Shown here one piece after another: positions 9,140 through 18,202 of a stretch of 41,601 nucleotides of DNA. Source of the stretch: CAZDCZ01 sp964504155 (GTDB lineage Bacteria > Bacteroidota > Bacteroidia > Bacteroidales > UBA12077); assembly GCA_964504155.1 (NCBI GenBank), contig CAZDCZ010000017.1:1-41601 (forward strand), in the 5' to 3' direction. Every line of letters begins with the position of its first letter. Positions within the stretch are counted from its first letter, which is position 1. The translations under genes were made by a program, and so were the position numbers. The notes beneath the pieces were generated by a model, which saw only the letters and a list, made by a program, of their open reading frames with translations, searched no databases and had not been told where the DNA came from.

Positions 9140-9883
9140 ATGAAAGAAAATACAGATTACATATTTGGAATACGCGCAATAATAGAAGCTATTAAATCGG
9201 GGAGAACTATGGAAAAACTTCTTGTTAAAAAAGGCTTACAAGGAGAATTATTCCAAGAATTATCTAGTTTGGTTCGTAAAGAAAATATTCCTATACAATA
9301 TGTTCCATATCAGAAAATAAACAAAATAACAAGAAAAAACCATCAAGGAGTTATTGCTTACATCTCTCCTATAGAATTTCAAGATTTAGAGCATCTCTTA
9401 CCCGGCATATTCGAAAAAGGAGAAAATCCATTATTTTTAATATTAGATCAGATTAGCGATGTTCGAAATTTCGGAGCCATAACACGAACAGCCGAATGTG
9501 CTAAAATAAATGCTGTTATTGTCCCAACAAAAGGTTCAGCACAAATTTCCAGCGATGCAATAAAAACCTCTGCCGGAGCATTACTTAAAATTCCTATATG
9601 TAGAAGCACTAATCTTTTTAATACTATCAAATACATGGCAAACAGCGGGATACAAATAGTATCTGCTACCGAAAAATCTGAAGATTTATATTACGACATA
9701 GATTATACAAAACCCACTGCAATAGTCATGGGTAGCGAAGATCATGGAGTATCGTCAGAAATATTAAAAATTAGCGATTATCTTGCAAAAATTCCTATTT
9801 TAGGAGAAATAGAATCGTTAAATGTTTCTGTAGCGTCGTCGGTTATTATATACGAAGCTGTACGACAAAGATTAAAACTTTAA
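9140..9883 (+). CDS. rlmB: 23S rRNA (guanosine-2251-2'-O)-methyltransferase RlmB/TrmH family
   Basis: SPOUT-class 2'-O-ribose methyltransferase, 247 aa. The N-terminal ~75 residues form the substrate-binding domain (YIFGIRAIIEAIKSGR, then IPIQYVPYQKINKIT). The knotted catalytic domain carries motif 1 LDQISDVRNFGAITRTAE (with the family Asn and Arg), motif 2 VMGSEDHGVS and motif 3 LNVSVASSVIIYE. Members methylate the P-loop guanosine of 23S rRNA. TrmH-like tRNA modification is the main alternative, but the N-terminal domain favours RlmB. The gene is complete, starts at ATG 9140 and is followed by a strong hairpin. Confidence 0.9.
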   Translation: MKENTDYIFGIRAIIEAIKSGRTMEKLLVKKGLQGELFQELSSLVRKENIPIQYVPYQKINKITRKNHQGVIAYISPIEFQDLEHLLPGIFEKGENPLFLILDQISDVRNFGAITRTAECAKINAVIVPTKGSAQISSDAIKTSAGALLKIPICRSTNLFNTIKYMANSGIQIVSATEKSEDLYYDIDYTKPTAIVMGSEDHGVSSEILKISDYLAKIPILGEIESLNVSVASSVIIYEAVRQRLKL

Positions 9884-9888
9884 TTGTT

Positions 9889-9937
9889 AATGATAAATTG
9901 TAAATTTTACAGCATTTACAATTTATCATTATTTTTT
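9889..9937 (+). terminator. strong hairpin terminator after rlmB
   Basis: A perfect 16-bp stem pairs AATGATAAATTGTAAA (9889-9904) with 9915-9930 around a 10-nt loop. It is followed by ATTTTTTATT. It begins 5 nt after the rlmB stop and faces the convergent histidine kinase; the T tract favours rlmB. Confidence 0.75.
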
Positions 9938-9992
9938 ATTTGTTAATTTGTATTAACATTTCTCTGTTTGATGTAGATGCTCTTTTACTCCT

Positions 9993-11768
9993 TTAAGTTT
10001 TATTTGCAAGTGGAATAGTAAAGAAAAAACTCGATCCTATATCTTTTCTACTTTCTATCCATATTCTCCCGCCATTTAATTCTATAAAATTTTTACATAA
10101 AATTAATCCCAAACCACTACCTTGCTCATTGTTTGTTCCCGGAATCGATTGTGTATATTCCAGTTTAAATAGCTTTAGAAGTTTTTCTTCATCGATTCCT
10201 ACTCCCATATCGGCAATTTCAATTCGCATGTAACTATCCTGAATATTAGAATTAAGAGAAATAACACTATCGAGATACGAGAATTTTATGGCATTTAATA
10301 ACAAATTTCTTACTACGGTACTCAACATATTAACATCGGCAAACACTTGTATTTTATCGTCTATATTATTCTCTATTCTAATTTTTTTTGTTTGCAATTG
10401 TAATTTGTATAAATTTTCAATATTTACAAACAACTTATTTATAAAGAATTTCTCGGGGGCAATATTTATATCTCCTGTTTGCGATTTCGACCATTGCAAA
10501 AGGTTTTCTAACAACAGATACAATCTTTTCGACGAGTAATTCAAATCTTCAATAAGCTCTTGTTTGTCGAGTTCCGATAATATTTCAAAATCGTCGGAAA
10601 TAAATTCGGTATGACTCATAAATCCACCAATAGCACCTTTTAAGTCATGCGATATTATTGAGAAAAATTTATCTTTTGTTTTATTAAGTTCTGCCAATTT
10701 TCTTTTTTGATTTTCTATTTCTTTATTTTGAATTATTAAAATTTTATTTATTCTTTTTTTCTTTTTATTTCGTATCGAAAGTAACATTAATAACAATAGA
10801 ACAAACAAAAATCCAGATAGAAAAAAATAAGTCAAAATTTGCTGTTTCAACTTTTGTTTATTTAAAAGTACTATTTCTTTTTCTTTTTTTATTGTTTCGT
10901 ATTTTATCTCAAGTTCTGCAATTTGCTTTTGTGTTTTTTCGTTAATTCTTGATTTTCGATATTTTATATATTTCTCATGACATTCTAAAGCTTTTGAAAA
11001 TTCAAGCTTTTCTTTATACATTTTATATTTACACTCATATATCAGTTCTAAAGAATAATCATCGTTAAGCGAATCGGAAATTACTATACTTTTAGCAAAA
11101 TATTCTTCAGCTAATTTGTATTTTTTAAGTTTTCCGTAAGCCTCTCCCATATTAATATACGAGGTAGAATAATCGTAGGGATTATTAAAGCTTTTTACTA
11201 TATTATATGCTTTCTTATAACAGCTTAATGCTTCGTTATATTTTCCTAATTTATAATATATTACACCAATATTATTCAATGAGTTACTAATTCCTATACT
11301 ATCGTTTAACTCTTGTTTAATATTCATGCTTTCTATATAATACTCAATAGCCTTATCGTAATTATTTATTGCACTACTTACAATGCCTAAATTATTATAG
11401 GCTGTTGCCATTCCTACAGTATCGAATTGTGTTTTATTTATTTCTAAATAAATGGTAAAATATTTTATAGAATTATCAATATCGTCTAAATAATAATATG
11501 CTTCTCCTAATATTGACGACGACAAGTCCATATATGGCAAATCGTATGTTCCTTGTGCTAAATGATATAATTCTTTAGCATACTTTATTGATTTCTCAGG
11601 GGAATATTTTATATAATAATTTTGGATTTTATTTAAGGTTTCAAAATCCTGATTATTATCAATCTTATTATATACTATTAATAAACTATCGATATAACTA
11701 AGATTTTGAGTATAGACATCGAAAGAAAAACTAATAACTAATAATATTACAATTAGATATCTATTCAT
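9993..11768 (-). CDS. TPR-containing membrane sensor histidine kinase (orphan)
   Basis: 591 aa. A signal peptide (MNRYLIVILLVISFSFDVYT) leads into about 280 residues of tetratricopeptide repeats placed outside the cytoplasmic membrane (several copies of 'AIEYYIESMNIKQEL.D..G'). A single membrane span (about 312-333), a coiled linker and a classical kinase core follow. Kinase motifs: H-box FFSIISHDLKGAIGGF with the phospho-acceptor His, N-box NLLLNAIKFS, G1 DMGVGIDE, G2 GSGLGLILCKNF. The protein ends with the catalytic domain, so it has no receiver, and no response regulator gene is adjacent. The kinase core closely resembles that of the next gene, so the two look like paralogues. The ligand sensed is unknown. 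Confidence 0.92.
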   Translation of the reverse strand: MNRYLIVILLVISFSFDVYTQNLSYIDSLLIVYNKIDNNQDFETLNKIQNYYIKYSPEKSIKYAKELYHLAQGTYDLPYMDLSSSILGEAYYYLDDIDNSIKYFTIYLEINKTQFDTVGMATAYNNLGIVSSAINNYDKAIEYYIESMNIKQELNDSIGISNSLNNIGVIYYKLGKYNEALSCYKKAYNIVKSFNNPYDYSTSYINMGEAYGKLKKYKLAEEYFAKSIVISDSLNDDYSLELIYECKYKMYKEKLEFSKALECHEKYIKYRKSRINEKTQKQIAELEIKYETIKKEKEIVLLNKQKLKQQILTYFFLSGFLFVLLLLMLLSIRNKKKKRINKILIIQNKEIENQKRKLAELNKTKDKFFSIISHDLKGAIGGFMSHTEFISDDFEILSELDKQELIEDLNYSSKRLYLLLENLLQWSKSQTGDINIAPEKFFINKLFVNIENLYKLQLQTKKIRIENNIDDKIQVFADVNMLSTVVRNLLLNAIKFSYLDSVISLNSNIQDSYMRIEIADMGVGIDEEKLLKLFKLEYTQSIPGTNNEQGSGLGLILCKNFIELNGGRIWIESRKDIGSSFFFTIPLANKT

Positions 11769-11806
11769 ATTTATTATTTAAATATTTCTTAAAGATATAA
11801 AATAAT

Positions 11807-11814
11807 CAAATCTA
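11807..11814 (-). promoter_or_regulatory. -7 box (TAGATTTG) for the TPR kinase
   Basis: Minus-strand TAGATTTG fits TAnnTTTG and lies 38 nt before ATG 11768. No clear -33 TTTG was found. Confidence 0.38.
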
Positions 11815-11917
11815 TACAACAATTTTGTTCTATTCTCAATAAACAATAACAATTCAAGTTACTAAGCAGAGTTCGATTTAATACAAACATTCAAATTAGA
11901 TATTTAATAAATGAAGC

Positions 11918-13054
11918 TTATTCTTCGATTTTTGTTTTTGGCAAAGAAAATATAAACGACGAGCCTTTATTTAATTCACTCTCTATCCATACTTTACCCT
12001 TATTCTTATTAATCAATTCTTTACACAAAATTAATCCTAATCCCGACCCTTTTTCATTTGATGTTCCCATAGTAGAATGATGAACATCAATTCGGAAAAG
12101 CTTTTTCTGATTTTCTTTAGATATTCCAATACCATTATCAATAACATGAACTTCAACATTATTATTTGCCGACACTACTTTAACAGTAATAATACTTTTC
12201 TGCTGGGAAAATTTTATTGCATTACTAAGCAAATTTCTAAAAACTGTTGATAACATATTCTCATCGGCAAATACTGTTTCGTTATTCGGAACTATAAGGT
12301 TTATTTCAATTTCTTTATTCTTAATATTTGTCATAAGAAGTTCTATAGTATCTTCAATAATAAAATTTACACTTAAAATTTCCGGATTATAGCTTATGCT
12401 TCCTGTTTGTGTTCTCGACCATTCTAATAGGTTCTCAAGTAAGTTATATAATTGCTTTGACGACTGATTCAGAAGTTGAATAAATTCTATATTTTCTTTT
12501 TTACTAAGGCTTTCGAAATTTTCAGAAAAAATATCTGTTAAATTTAAAAAACCACCAATAGGATTCCTAAGGTCGTGCGATATTATAGAAAAGAATTTAT
12601 CTTTACTTGCATTAGTTTCTTTCAGTTTTTGTTGTTGTTTTTCTAATTCTCTTTTTTGTTCAAATATTATTTTCTTTGCTTTTTTTAGATCTATCATCTT
12701 CCCAAAAAGCTCGATAGTACGTTTTCTGAATTTTTTTGATGTTTCTTCTAATTTCTTCGATTGTAATTCTATCTCTCTCCTATGTTTTTCGAGTTCTAAG
12801 TTCTGTTGATTTATTGTTTTTTTTATCTTTTTTTCGTCAACCATTTTTCCAAACACATTAATAGTACGATTCCTGAATTTTTCGTTTGCTTTTTCGTACT
12901 TTTCTTGATGCATAAGCATCTCGCTATGTTTTTCGTTAATAACTTCGTGTAATTGTTTAATTATTTTATTTGCTTCATCTAATGCATCAGTCTTTAATGG
13001 AATATTATTATTTATAATATTCTTCTTTCGTAATAAAGTTTTAATTCTAAACAT
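11918..13054 (-). CDS. soluble sensor histidine kinase with tandem coiled-coil input
   Basis: 378 aa with no signal peptide or membrane span. Residues 1-58 are helical. Two tandem copies of a 49-residue helical unit follow (residues 59-107 and from 108), each opening with KFR(N/K)RTI..FGKM(V/I)D. The kinase core comes next: H-box FFSIISHDLRNPIGGF, N-box NLLSNAIKFSQ, G1 DNGIGISKE, G2 GSGLGLILCKEL. It lacks a receiver domain and has no neighbouring response regulator. Its sensory input must come through the coiled coil or a partner protein. It lies upstream of and parallel to the TPR kinase, about 150 nt away, and shares its core, consistent with a duplication followed by a swap of the input part. 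Confidence 0.9.
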   Translation of the reverse strand: MFRIKTLLRKKNIINNNIPLKTDALDEANKIIKQLHEVINEKHSEMLMHQEKYEKANEKFRNRTINVFGKMVDEKKIKKTINQQNLELEKHRREIELQSKKLEETSKKFRKRTIELFGKMIDLKKAKKIIFEQKRELEKQQQKLKETNASKDKFFSIISHDLRNPIGGFLNLTDIFSENFESLSKKENIEFIQLLNQSSKQLYNLLENLLEWSRTQTGSISYNPEILSVNFIIEDTIELLMTNIKNKEIEINLIVPNNETVFADENMLSTVFRNLLSNAIKFSQQKSIITVKVVSANNNVEVHVIDNGIGISKENQKKLFRIDVHHSTMGTSNEKGSGLGLILCKELINKNKGKVWIESELNKGSSFIFSLPKTKIEE

Positions 13055-13115
13055 AAATTTATATAAACTACATTAATTGTTCTTTTAAAAAAGAAGTTCT
13101 TAAAATTAAACAATA

Positions 13116-13460
13116 TTAATAAAGTAAATGCTTCTTTTCACTTTTTTCCCATCCTGCTTGATAACTCTGTTCAACAAAATAAATTTTTAAGTCGGCTTGA
13201 TAATCGTGATTTGTAAAAAATACTTTTTTATCGGCTTGATAATCATTCTCAACAAAAAACCAAAGACCCTTATTATTTACTGCCTTATATTCTGCATCTA
13301 CTTTATATACTAACAAATCGGCTTTATAATCGTGAGAAACAACAAAGACTTTTATATCGGCCTGATAATCGTAATTAGTACTAAAAATCTTCTGTGCTTT
13401 TACTATTCCCCCTTGAATTAGAAAAACAATAAATGCTATTTTTATTGCTGCTTTCTTCAT
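13116..13460 (-). CDS. small secreted protein of the 7(1) septoil-knot / DUF6150 type
   Basis: 114 aa with a signal peptide (cleavage probably after GGIVKAQ). The mature part consists of six short repeats built on Y(Q/K)A(D/V) followed by a beta strand: NYDYQADIKVFVV, HDYKADLLVYKV, AEYKAVNNKGLWFFV, NDYQADKKVFFT, HDYQADLKIYFV, QSYQAGW. This pattern matches the family known as DUF6150, predicted to adopt a deeply knotted 7(1) 'septoil' topology. No enzymatic residues are evident. The MscS-type gene upstream ends 7 nt before this ATG, so the two are very likely cotranscribed. I am confident of the repeat pattern and less so of the exact family label. Function unknown. Confidence 0.75.
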   Translation of the reverse strand: MKKAAIKIAFIVFLIQGGIVKAQKIFSTNYDYQADIKVFVVSHDYKADLLVYKVDAEYKAVNNKGLWFFVENDYQADKKVFFTNHDYQADLKIYFVEQSYQAGWEKSEKKHLLY

Positions 13461-13467
13461 ATGTAAA

Positions 13468-14751
13468 TTATTTAATTATTGATGTAAGACTTTTAAAATC
13501 GTCTCCCGACGGATTTTGAAAAATATTAAGTCCAAATTCCGGAGCAACAGCAAGAATGTGATCAAAAATATCGGCTTGTACCTGTTCATATTTTATCCAT
13601 TCTTGTTTTTTACAAAAAGCATAAATTTGAATTGGCAAGCCTCTTTCGGTAGGCTGTAAATGTCGGACCATAACAATATAAGGATTAACATTTTCGTGAA
13701 TATCGGGATGATTTTCGAGGTAAGTTTGAACATATTGACGAAATATTCCTACATTCGAAAGGCTTCTTCTACTCACTATATCATTATCGTCTATTCCTTG
13801 TTCTTTATTAAATTTCTCTATCTCTGCTTGTTTTTTGTTTACGTAATCTCTAATTAATCTAAATTTCTCGAAGCGTTCTAACATCTCGTAATCGCAAAAT
13901 TTAATTGTTTTAATATCAATATATATCGATCGAGCAATACGTCTTCCTTTCGATTCTTCCATTCCTTTCCAATTCTGAAACGATTCTGATGTTAATGCAT
14001 AAGTAGGAATGGTTGATATCGTTTTATCCCAATTTTGAATTTTTACTGTATTTAAAGTAATTTCTAAAACAACTCCATCGGTATTTCTTGCCGGCATAGA
14101 TATCCAATCGCCGGGCTTAACCATCTTATTAGCTGAAAGTTGAATGCTCGATACAAATCCTAAAAGAGTATCTTTAAAAACTAATATAAGAATAGCAGCT
14201 ACCGCACCTAAACTTGCAAATAATTTACTAGGCGATTTATCTAATATTATCGACAGAATTAATATTATTCCTACAAAATAGACTATTATTTTAACACTCT
14301 GAACATAACCTTTTATAGGCCTATCGTTAGACACCGGAAGCGTTTGATACATATCGAGCAACGAATCGAGTAAAGCATCGAAAGTAATTAATCCTATAAT
14401 AAGTAAATAAATATTTATTCCTGATATTATTATTGATGACAAGAAGGGGTAATTAAGAATTCCTGTCTCTACAAATAATAAAACTATAATTCCGGGAACA
14501 ATATACGCCAGTCGTTTTATTACTTTATTCTTAAATAAATAATCGTCCCATTTTGTTTTACTCTTCTGGGCAATTCGGGCTAAACTTCCAACTATTATTT
14601 TTCTAGTTATATAACCGGCTAAAACAGCTATTATTAAAATCGACATCACTAGTATTATTATACTTAACGCAAAAGCAAACTTGCTTGATAAACCCTGATT
14701 TATTAACAAGTCTTGTAATTTTTGTCCTATTGTAGATTGTAAAAATATCAT
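13468..14751 (-). CDS. MscS-type mechanosensitive ion channel (YbdG-like)
   Basis: 427 aa. Several N-terminal membrane spans (about 20-190) lead into the pore-lining helix and the MscS beta domain with the family segments KPGDWISMP, DGVVLEITLNTVKIQNWD, TIPTYAL and FQNWKGMEESKGRRI. The long C-terminal cytoplasmic part places it with the large YbdG-like subgroup, which opens on membrane tension and releases solutes on hypo-osmotic shock. ATG 14751 follows a good promoter. The small DUF6150-like gene follows directly. Confidence 0.9.
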   Translation of the reverse strand: MIFLQSTIGQKLQDLLINQGLSSKFAFALSIIILVMSILIIAVLAGYITRKIIVGSLARIAQKSKTKWDDYLFKNKVIKRLAYIVPGIIVLLFVETGILNYPFLSSIIISGINIYLLIIGLITFDALLDSLLDMYQTLPVSNDRPIKGYVQSVKIIVYFVGIILILSIILDKSPSKLFASLGAVAAILILVFKDTLLGFVSSIQLSANKMVKPGDWISMPARNTDGVVLEITLNTVKIQNWDKTISTIPTYALTSESFQNWKGMEESKGRRIARSIYIDIKTIKFCDYEMLERFEKFRLIRDYVNKKQAEIEKFNKEQGIDDNDIVSRRSLSNVGIFRQYVQTYLENHPDIHENVNPYIVMVRHLQPTERGLPIQIYAFCKKQEWIKYEQVQADIFDHILAVAPEFGLNIFQNPSGDDFKSLTSIIK

Positions 14752-14785
14752 AATAAATTGTTTTAGGCCTATATTTGTACTTGCT

Positions 14786-14817
14786 CAAAATTAAGCTTAT
14801 TATTTATCTCGTGCAAA
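14786..14817 (-). promoter_or_regulatory. Bacteroidota promoter for the MscS/DUF6150 pair
   Basis: Minus strand: -33 TTTG (14817-14814), 20-nt spacer, -7 TAATTTTG (14793-14786). This is a full match to the TTTG-N19/21-TAnnTTTG pattern, 35 nt upstream of ATG 14751. It is the best promoter in the window. Confidence 0.65.
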
Positions 14818-15189
14818 AACATTTTTTTGTTTATTAAACAATTTTAAATAAATTTAATCTAATATAATTAGAAATAAATAAAAGCAATTTGCATATTACT
14901 TCGTAATTTTACGCAACACAAACTTGTTAATAAATATTTTGCATTAAAATATAATATGGCAAATAAAACGCTAACAAAAACATATTACAAGTATTAATTA
15001 ATAAGCTTAGTTCTATATAAAATACTAATAAATGAAACATTTATGCATTAGCGTTCAAAAAAGGGATATAAATAAAAAATCAAAATTAGTTCGTGAGAGA
15101 CTATGAATATTCCATTATAATAGAAAAAAATTTCAAAATTCAGAATTGCAATTAACTGATATTCTTAAACTTAAATAACATTTGCACTT
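14818..15189. other. non-coding region between divergent MscS and M64 genes
   Basis: About 370 nt, very AT-rich, with no credible ORF. An 8-nt inverted pair AACGCTAA (14967-14974) / TTAGCGTT (15048-15055) brackets about 73 nt. Nothing else stands out. Confidence 0.45.
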
Positions 15190-16461
15190 ATGAAACAATT
15201 ATTTACTATTTTTCTACTATTTAGCTTCATTTCGGGAAAGGCACAAGTAGAATATTACAAATATTTTACCGATGAAAGTATGCGATTAGATTTTATCATG
15301 GCTGGGAATTTTAACACAGAAAATATTTTTTTAAAACAAATAAAAAAAGAACCTTTTTGGGGAGGAAACAAAATAAATCTAATCGATAAATTTAATTATG
15401 GTGAATATAAAATTGAGATTTTCGACACCTTAGGAAATACTATTTATTCTCGTGGTTTCTGCACATTATTCGAAGAATGGCAAACAACTAACGAAGCAAA
15501 GAAAATTAAAAAAAGCTTTTATCAAACAGTAACTTTCCCTTATCCAAAGAATATTATTAATATTAAAATATCCTCACGAAATTGGGATGGAGAATTCTCT
15601 AGTCTATTTAAAACAGCAATAAATCCCAATAACTATTTTATAAATCCTGAGTTAAGATACAAGTTCAATTCCGAGAAACTTATAGATAATGGTTCGTCGG
15701 ACAAGAAAGTTGATATAGCAATACTTGCAGAAGGTTACACAAAATCGGAAATGTCGAAATTTAAAAAAGATGCTACAAGGCTAGTCGACTTTTTATTTAA
15801 GCAAGCTCCTTTCGATAAACTTAAAAATAATATTAATATATGGCTGGTATATTCAGAATCGGATGAATCGGGAACCGATATTCCGGGGAAAAGAATTTAT
15901 AAGAGAACAATAATGAACAGCAACTTTTACACTTTCGATAGCGAAAGATATTTAACAACCGAAGATGTTCAATCGGTACGAGATATTGCAGCAAATGTTC
16001 CTTACGACCAGATTTGCATTATGGTAAACACTCCTAAATATGGAGGTGGTGGAATATATAATCACTATTGTATATTTTCTGCCGATCATGCTATATCCGA
16101 CAAGGTTTTTGTACATGAGTTTGGCCATGCTTTTGCCGGTTTAGGCGACGAATACTATAATTCTTCTACTTCGTATAACGATTTTTTTAATTTGAAAATT
16201 GAACCTTGGCAACCTAATATTACTACATTAAAAAATTTCGACAGCAAATGGAAAGACATGATAAACGATACTATTCCTGTTCCAACTCCAAGAATTGAAA
16301 AATACAATAATATAACAGGTGTTTTCGAAGGAGGCGGATATATGGCAAAAGGAATTTATTCTCCTGCTACAGACTGTAGAATGAAAAGTAACGAATCGAA
16401 ATCGTTCTGCAAAGTGTGTCAAAAAGCTATTGAAAATATGATTCTATTCTTAAGCGAATAA
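15190..16461 (+). CDS. secreted M64-family zinc metallopeptidase
   Basis: 423 aa with a signal peptide (MKQLFTIFLLFSFISGKAQ). The first ~150 residues match the M64 N-terminal beta domain. The catalytic domain includes KKVDIAILAEGYTKSEMSKF and the zinc motif HEFGHAFAGLGDEY, with predicted ligands His309, His313 and Asp320 and catalytic Glu310. The type member of M64 is the Clostridium ramosum IgA peptidase, but most Bacteroidota homologues have no known substrate. The C-terminal cysteines (DCRMKS...FCKVCQ) probably form a disulphide or metal site. It is single and convergent with the uracil-DNA glycosylase gene. Confidence 0.9.
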   Translation: MKQLFTIFLLFSFISGKAQVEYYKYFTDESMRLDFIMAGNFNTENIFLKQIKKEPFWGGNKINLIDKFNYGEYKIEIFDTLGNTIYSRGFCTLFEEWQTTNEAKKIKKSFYQTVTFPYPKNIINIKISSRNWDGEFSSLFKTAINPNNYFINPELRYKFNSEKLIDNGSSDKKVDIAILAEGYTKSEMSKFKKDATRLVDFLFKQAPFDKLKNNINIWLVYSESDESGTDIPGKRIYKRTIMNSNFYTFDSERYLTTEDVQSVRDIAANVPYDQICIMVNTPKYGGGGIYNHYCIFSADHAISDKVFVHEFGHAFAGLGDEYYNSSTSYNDFFNLKIEPWQPNITTLKNFDSKWKDMINDTIPVPTPRIEKYNNITGVFEGGGYMAKGIYSPATDCRMKSNESKSFCKVCQKAIENMILFLSE

Positions 16462-16470
16462 ACTTTGTTA

Positions 16471-16508
16471 TATAATAATCTCACTTAGTGATAAGGGAGA
16501 TTATTATA
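16471..16508. terminator. bidirectional terminator between M64 and the uracil-DNA glycosylase gene
   Basis: TATAATAATCTC (16471-16482) pairs perfectly with 16497-16508. After one A/G mismatch the stem continues as CTTA/TAAG around a GTGA loop. It lies exactly between the two convergent stops (16461 and 16513). Confidence 0.7.
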
Positions 16509-16512
16509 CATT

Positions 16513-17280
16513 TTATTTCTTTCCTCTCCAATCAATAATATCACGTGTTTCGTAAAACGGATTTATTTCTCCGAATAAGAAATCGTTTTTACGATTATCC
16601 TTATTGTAACACATCATAGGATGCATTGTTTCGTACTTATTCTCGATATTTATATCCTTAACAATCTCTATGGCATTATTACCCCACAAAAACCATTTTA
16701 TTTTGGTATTGTTTATTGCAATATAATTCAACAAAAGATGAGTAAAATCTTTCCAATATGCTTTATGACTATTCGATTCTCCTATTCTACAAGTAAAAGA
16801 TGTGTTTAACAACAAAACGCCTTGTTCTTCCCAACACGAAAATATTTGTTTTGGCGATTTAATTTTAAAATCGTTATTAGTTTCACCAAGTATTTCGGAA
16901 TATTTTAAAGTTTTACCTTTATACGTTTTATAAATTAATCGCACAATATTTTTTAGCGACACATTTCTAAATTTATCGTTCCACGAATTTAAAGTAGCTA
17001 CTTCAAATGCTCGTCCGGTAGCCACTCCTTTTTGCGGATAAGGATCTTGACCTAAGATAATTACCTTGATTTTATCTAAAGGAATTTCTAAAAAACGTAA
17101 AACTCTATTCTTATCGGGGGTAAAACCATTCGGGCTATCTAATATATTATCTTGATAATTGTATAAAATATCTATTACCTCGTTGCTTAAAAAAGCTTTC
17201 CACGATTTGTCGATATTATTTATTGAATCGATAAAAATGTTATTATACATATTATTTTTGTTTACAGGTATAAATAGCAT
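16513..17280 (-). CDS. divergent uracil-DNA glycosylase family protein
   Basis: 255 aa. It has the UDG water-activating motif GQDPYPQKGVATGRAFEV, the strand LLLNTSFTC, WFLWGNNA, and a C-terminal HPMMCY motif. These correspond to GQDPYHGPGQAHGLCFSV, LNxxLTV and HPSPLS of Ung. The Asp in GQDPY and the His in HPMMCY are kept, but the usual His after PY is Pro and the Ser-Pro minor-groove loop of HPSPLS is lost. It is therefore a divergent family-1-like enzyme expected to excise uracil from DNA, with altered DNA-intercalation residues. An alternative start at 17250 (MYNNIFIDSI) would remove ten residues. Confidence 0.8.
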   Translation of the reverse strand: MLFIPVNKNNMYNNIFIDSINNIDKSWKAFLSNEVIDILYNYQDNILDSPNGFTPDKNRVLRFLEIPLDKIKVIILGQDPYPQKGVATGRAFEVATLNSWNDKFRNVSLKNIVRLIYKTYKGKTLKYSEILGETNNDFKIKSPKQIFSCWEEQGVLLLNTSFTCRIGESNSHKAYWKDFTHLLLNYIAINNTKIKWFLWGNNAIEIVKDINIENKYETMHPMMCYNKDNRKNDFLFGEINPFYETRDIIDWRGKK

Positions 17281-17317
17281 TATTATTTGTAGTTATTATC
17301 ACAAATAATCTTTTAAT

Positions 17318-17803
17318 TTAAAACATCTTCTTTATCGCTATTTGCCGTTTTTGATAATCTATTTTATAAAGTAATTCTTCTATTTTATCATTTGTCCAAT
17401 ATCCAATAGGAAATTGTTTAAATACAGACACCTTATTTTTCGAAATCCTAAGAATCTTAAAATCTAACACCTCATAACTATCAATTTCTACATCAGAAAT
17501 ATTAAATTCGTATTCCTTAAAACCCTTACTATATTTATAAACTGTTAAATGTAATTTATCGTCAGAGATTTTAAAATGTTGTATAAATAATTTACTTAAG
17601 TGCATTAAAAAAACATCTCGAATCGAGAGTATTAATAAGAATACAATTATCAATAATGTCTTAGATATATTATACGGAGGAATAATTAACATAAAAAGAA
17701 AGAAAAAATCTAAGACATAGTATTTCATGTTTCGTTTTATAAACTCGAGTAATCTACTAAAATACTCTTTATCTGATTCGGGCGCTTGAAAATCGATTAA
17801 CAT
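17318..17803 (-). CDS. small membrane protein with PH-like C-terminal domain, unknown function
   Basis: 161 aa that I do not recognise by name. Residues about 30-70 form two closely spaced membrane helices (YYVLDFFFLFMLIIPP, KTLLIIVFLLILSI). The rest is cytoplasmic and beta-rich (FKISDDKLHLTVYKYSKG, then ISDVEIDSYEVLDFKILRIS), ending in a basic helix. This layout resembles bacterial membrane proteins with a pleckstrin-like domain such as the YcxB type. It lies between a small TPR gene and the glycosylase gene on the same strand, with gaps of about 60 and 37 nt, so an operon is possible. Real gene status is supported by length, charge pattern and spacing. Confidence 0.65.
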   Translation of the reverse strand: MLIDFQAPESDKEYFSRLLEFIKRNMKYYVLDFFFLFMLIIPPYNISKTLLIIVFLLILSIRDVFLMHLSKLFIQHFKISDDKLHLTVYKYSKGFKEYEFNISDVEIDSYEVLDFKILRISKNKVSVFKQFPIGYWTNDKIEELLYKIDYQKRQIAIKKMF

Positions 17804-17863
17804 AACTGTTTTTATAAAATTTAAGGTATTACTATCATTTACAAACTTTCATATTACAATATT

Positions 17864-18172
17864 TTAATCGAGCCAAGGATCATTATACATATTTGTTGAT
17901 GAAAAAATATCGGGAGTATAAAATTTAAAAAAATCTTTTATCATTTCTGAATTCTTTTTTGCAATTATATTGTCCTTATCAATTTCTAATACTTTATTAT
18001 AAATTTTTAATGCTTCGCCTTTTTTCGATATTTTATATAAAATATCAGCCTTTTTTAATAACAACTCTACATTTGTTAAATCTTCGTTTAACAAATCATC
18101 TATTTCGTTAATAGCTTCGCTAAGTTTCTTATTTTTAATAAGATAATCGATTTTTTCTATTTGTTTGTTCAT
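17864..18172 (-). CDS. small soluble TPR protein
   Basis: 102 aa with no signal peptide. It is almost entirely made of two to three tetratricopeptide helix pairs (LSEAINEIDDLLNEDL.NVELLLKKAD; GEALKIYNKVLEIDKDN), followed by a short acidic tail ending YNDPWLD. It is presumably a protein-binding adaptor; no partner is identifiable. It precedes the PH-like membrane protein on the same strand and has its own -7 box. Confidence 0.7.
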   Translation of the reverse strand: MNKQIEKIDYLIKNKKLSEAINEIDDLLNEDLTNVELLLKKADILYKISKKGEALKIYNKVLEIDKDNIIAKKNSEMIKDFFKFYTPDIFSSTNMYNDPWLD

Positions 18173-18202
18173 AACAAAAACATTAATGTAATTATTAAAC
18201 TA

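Noticed and set aside
14818..15189. Short plus-strand ORF near 15032 (24 codons)
   Set aside because: Too short, no homology, no convincing signals.
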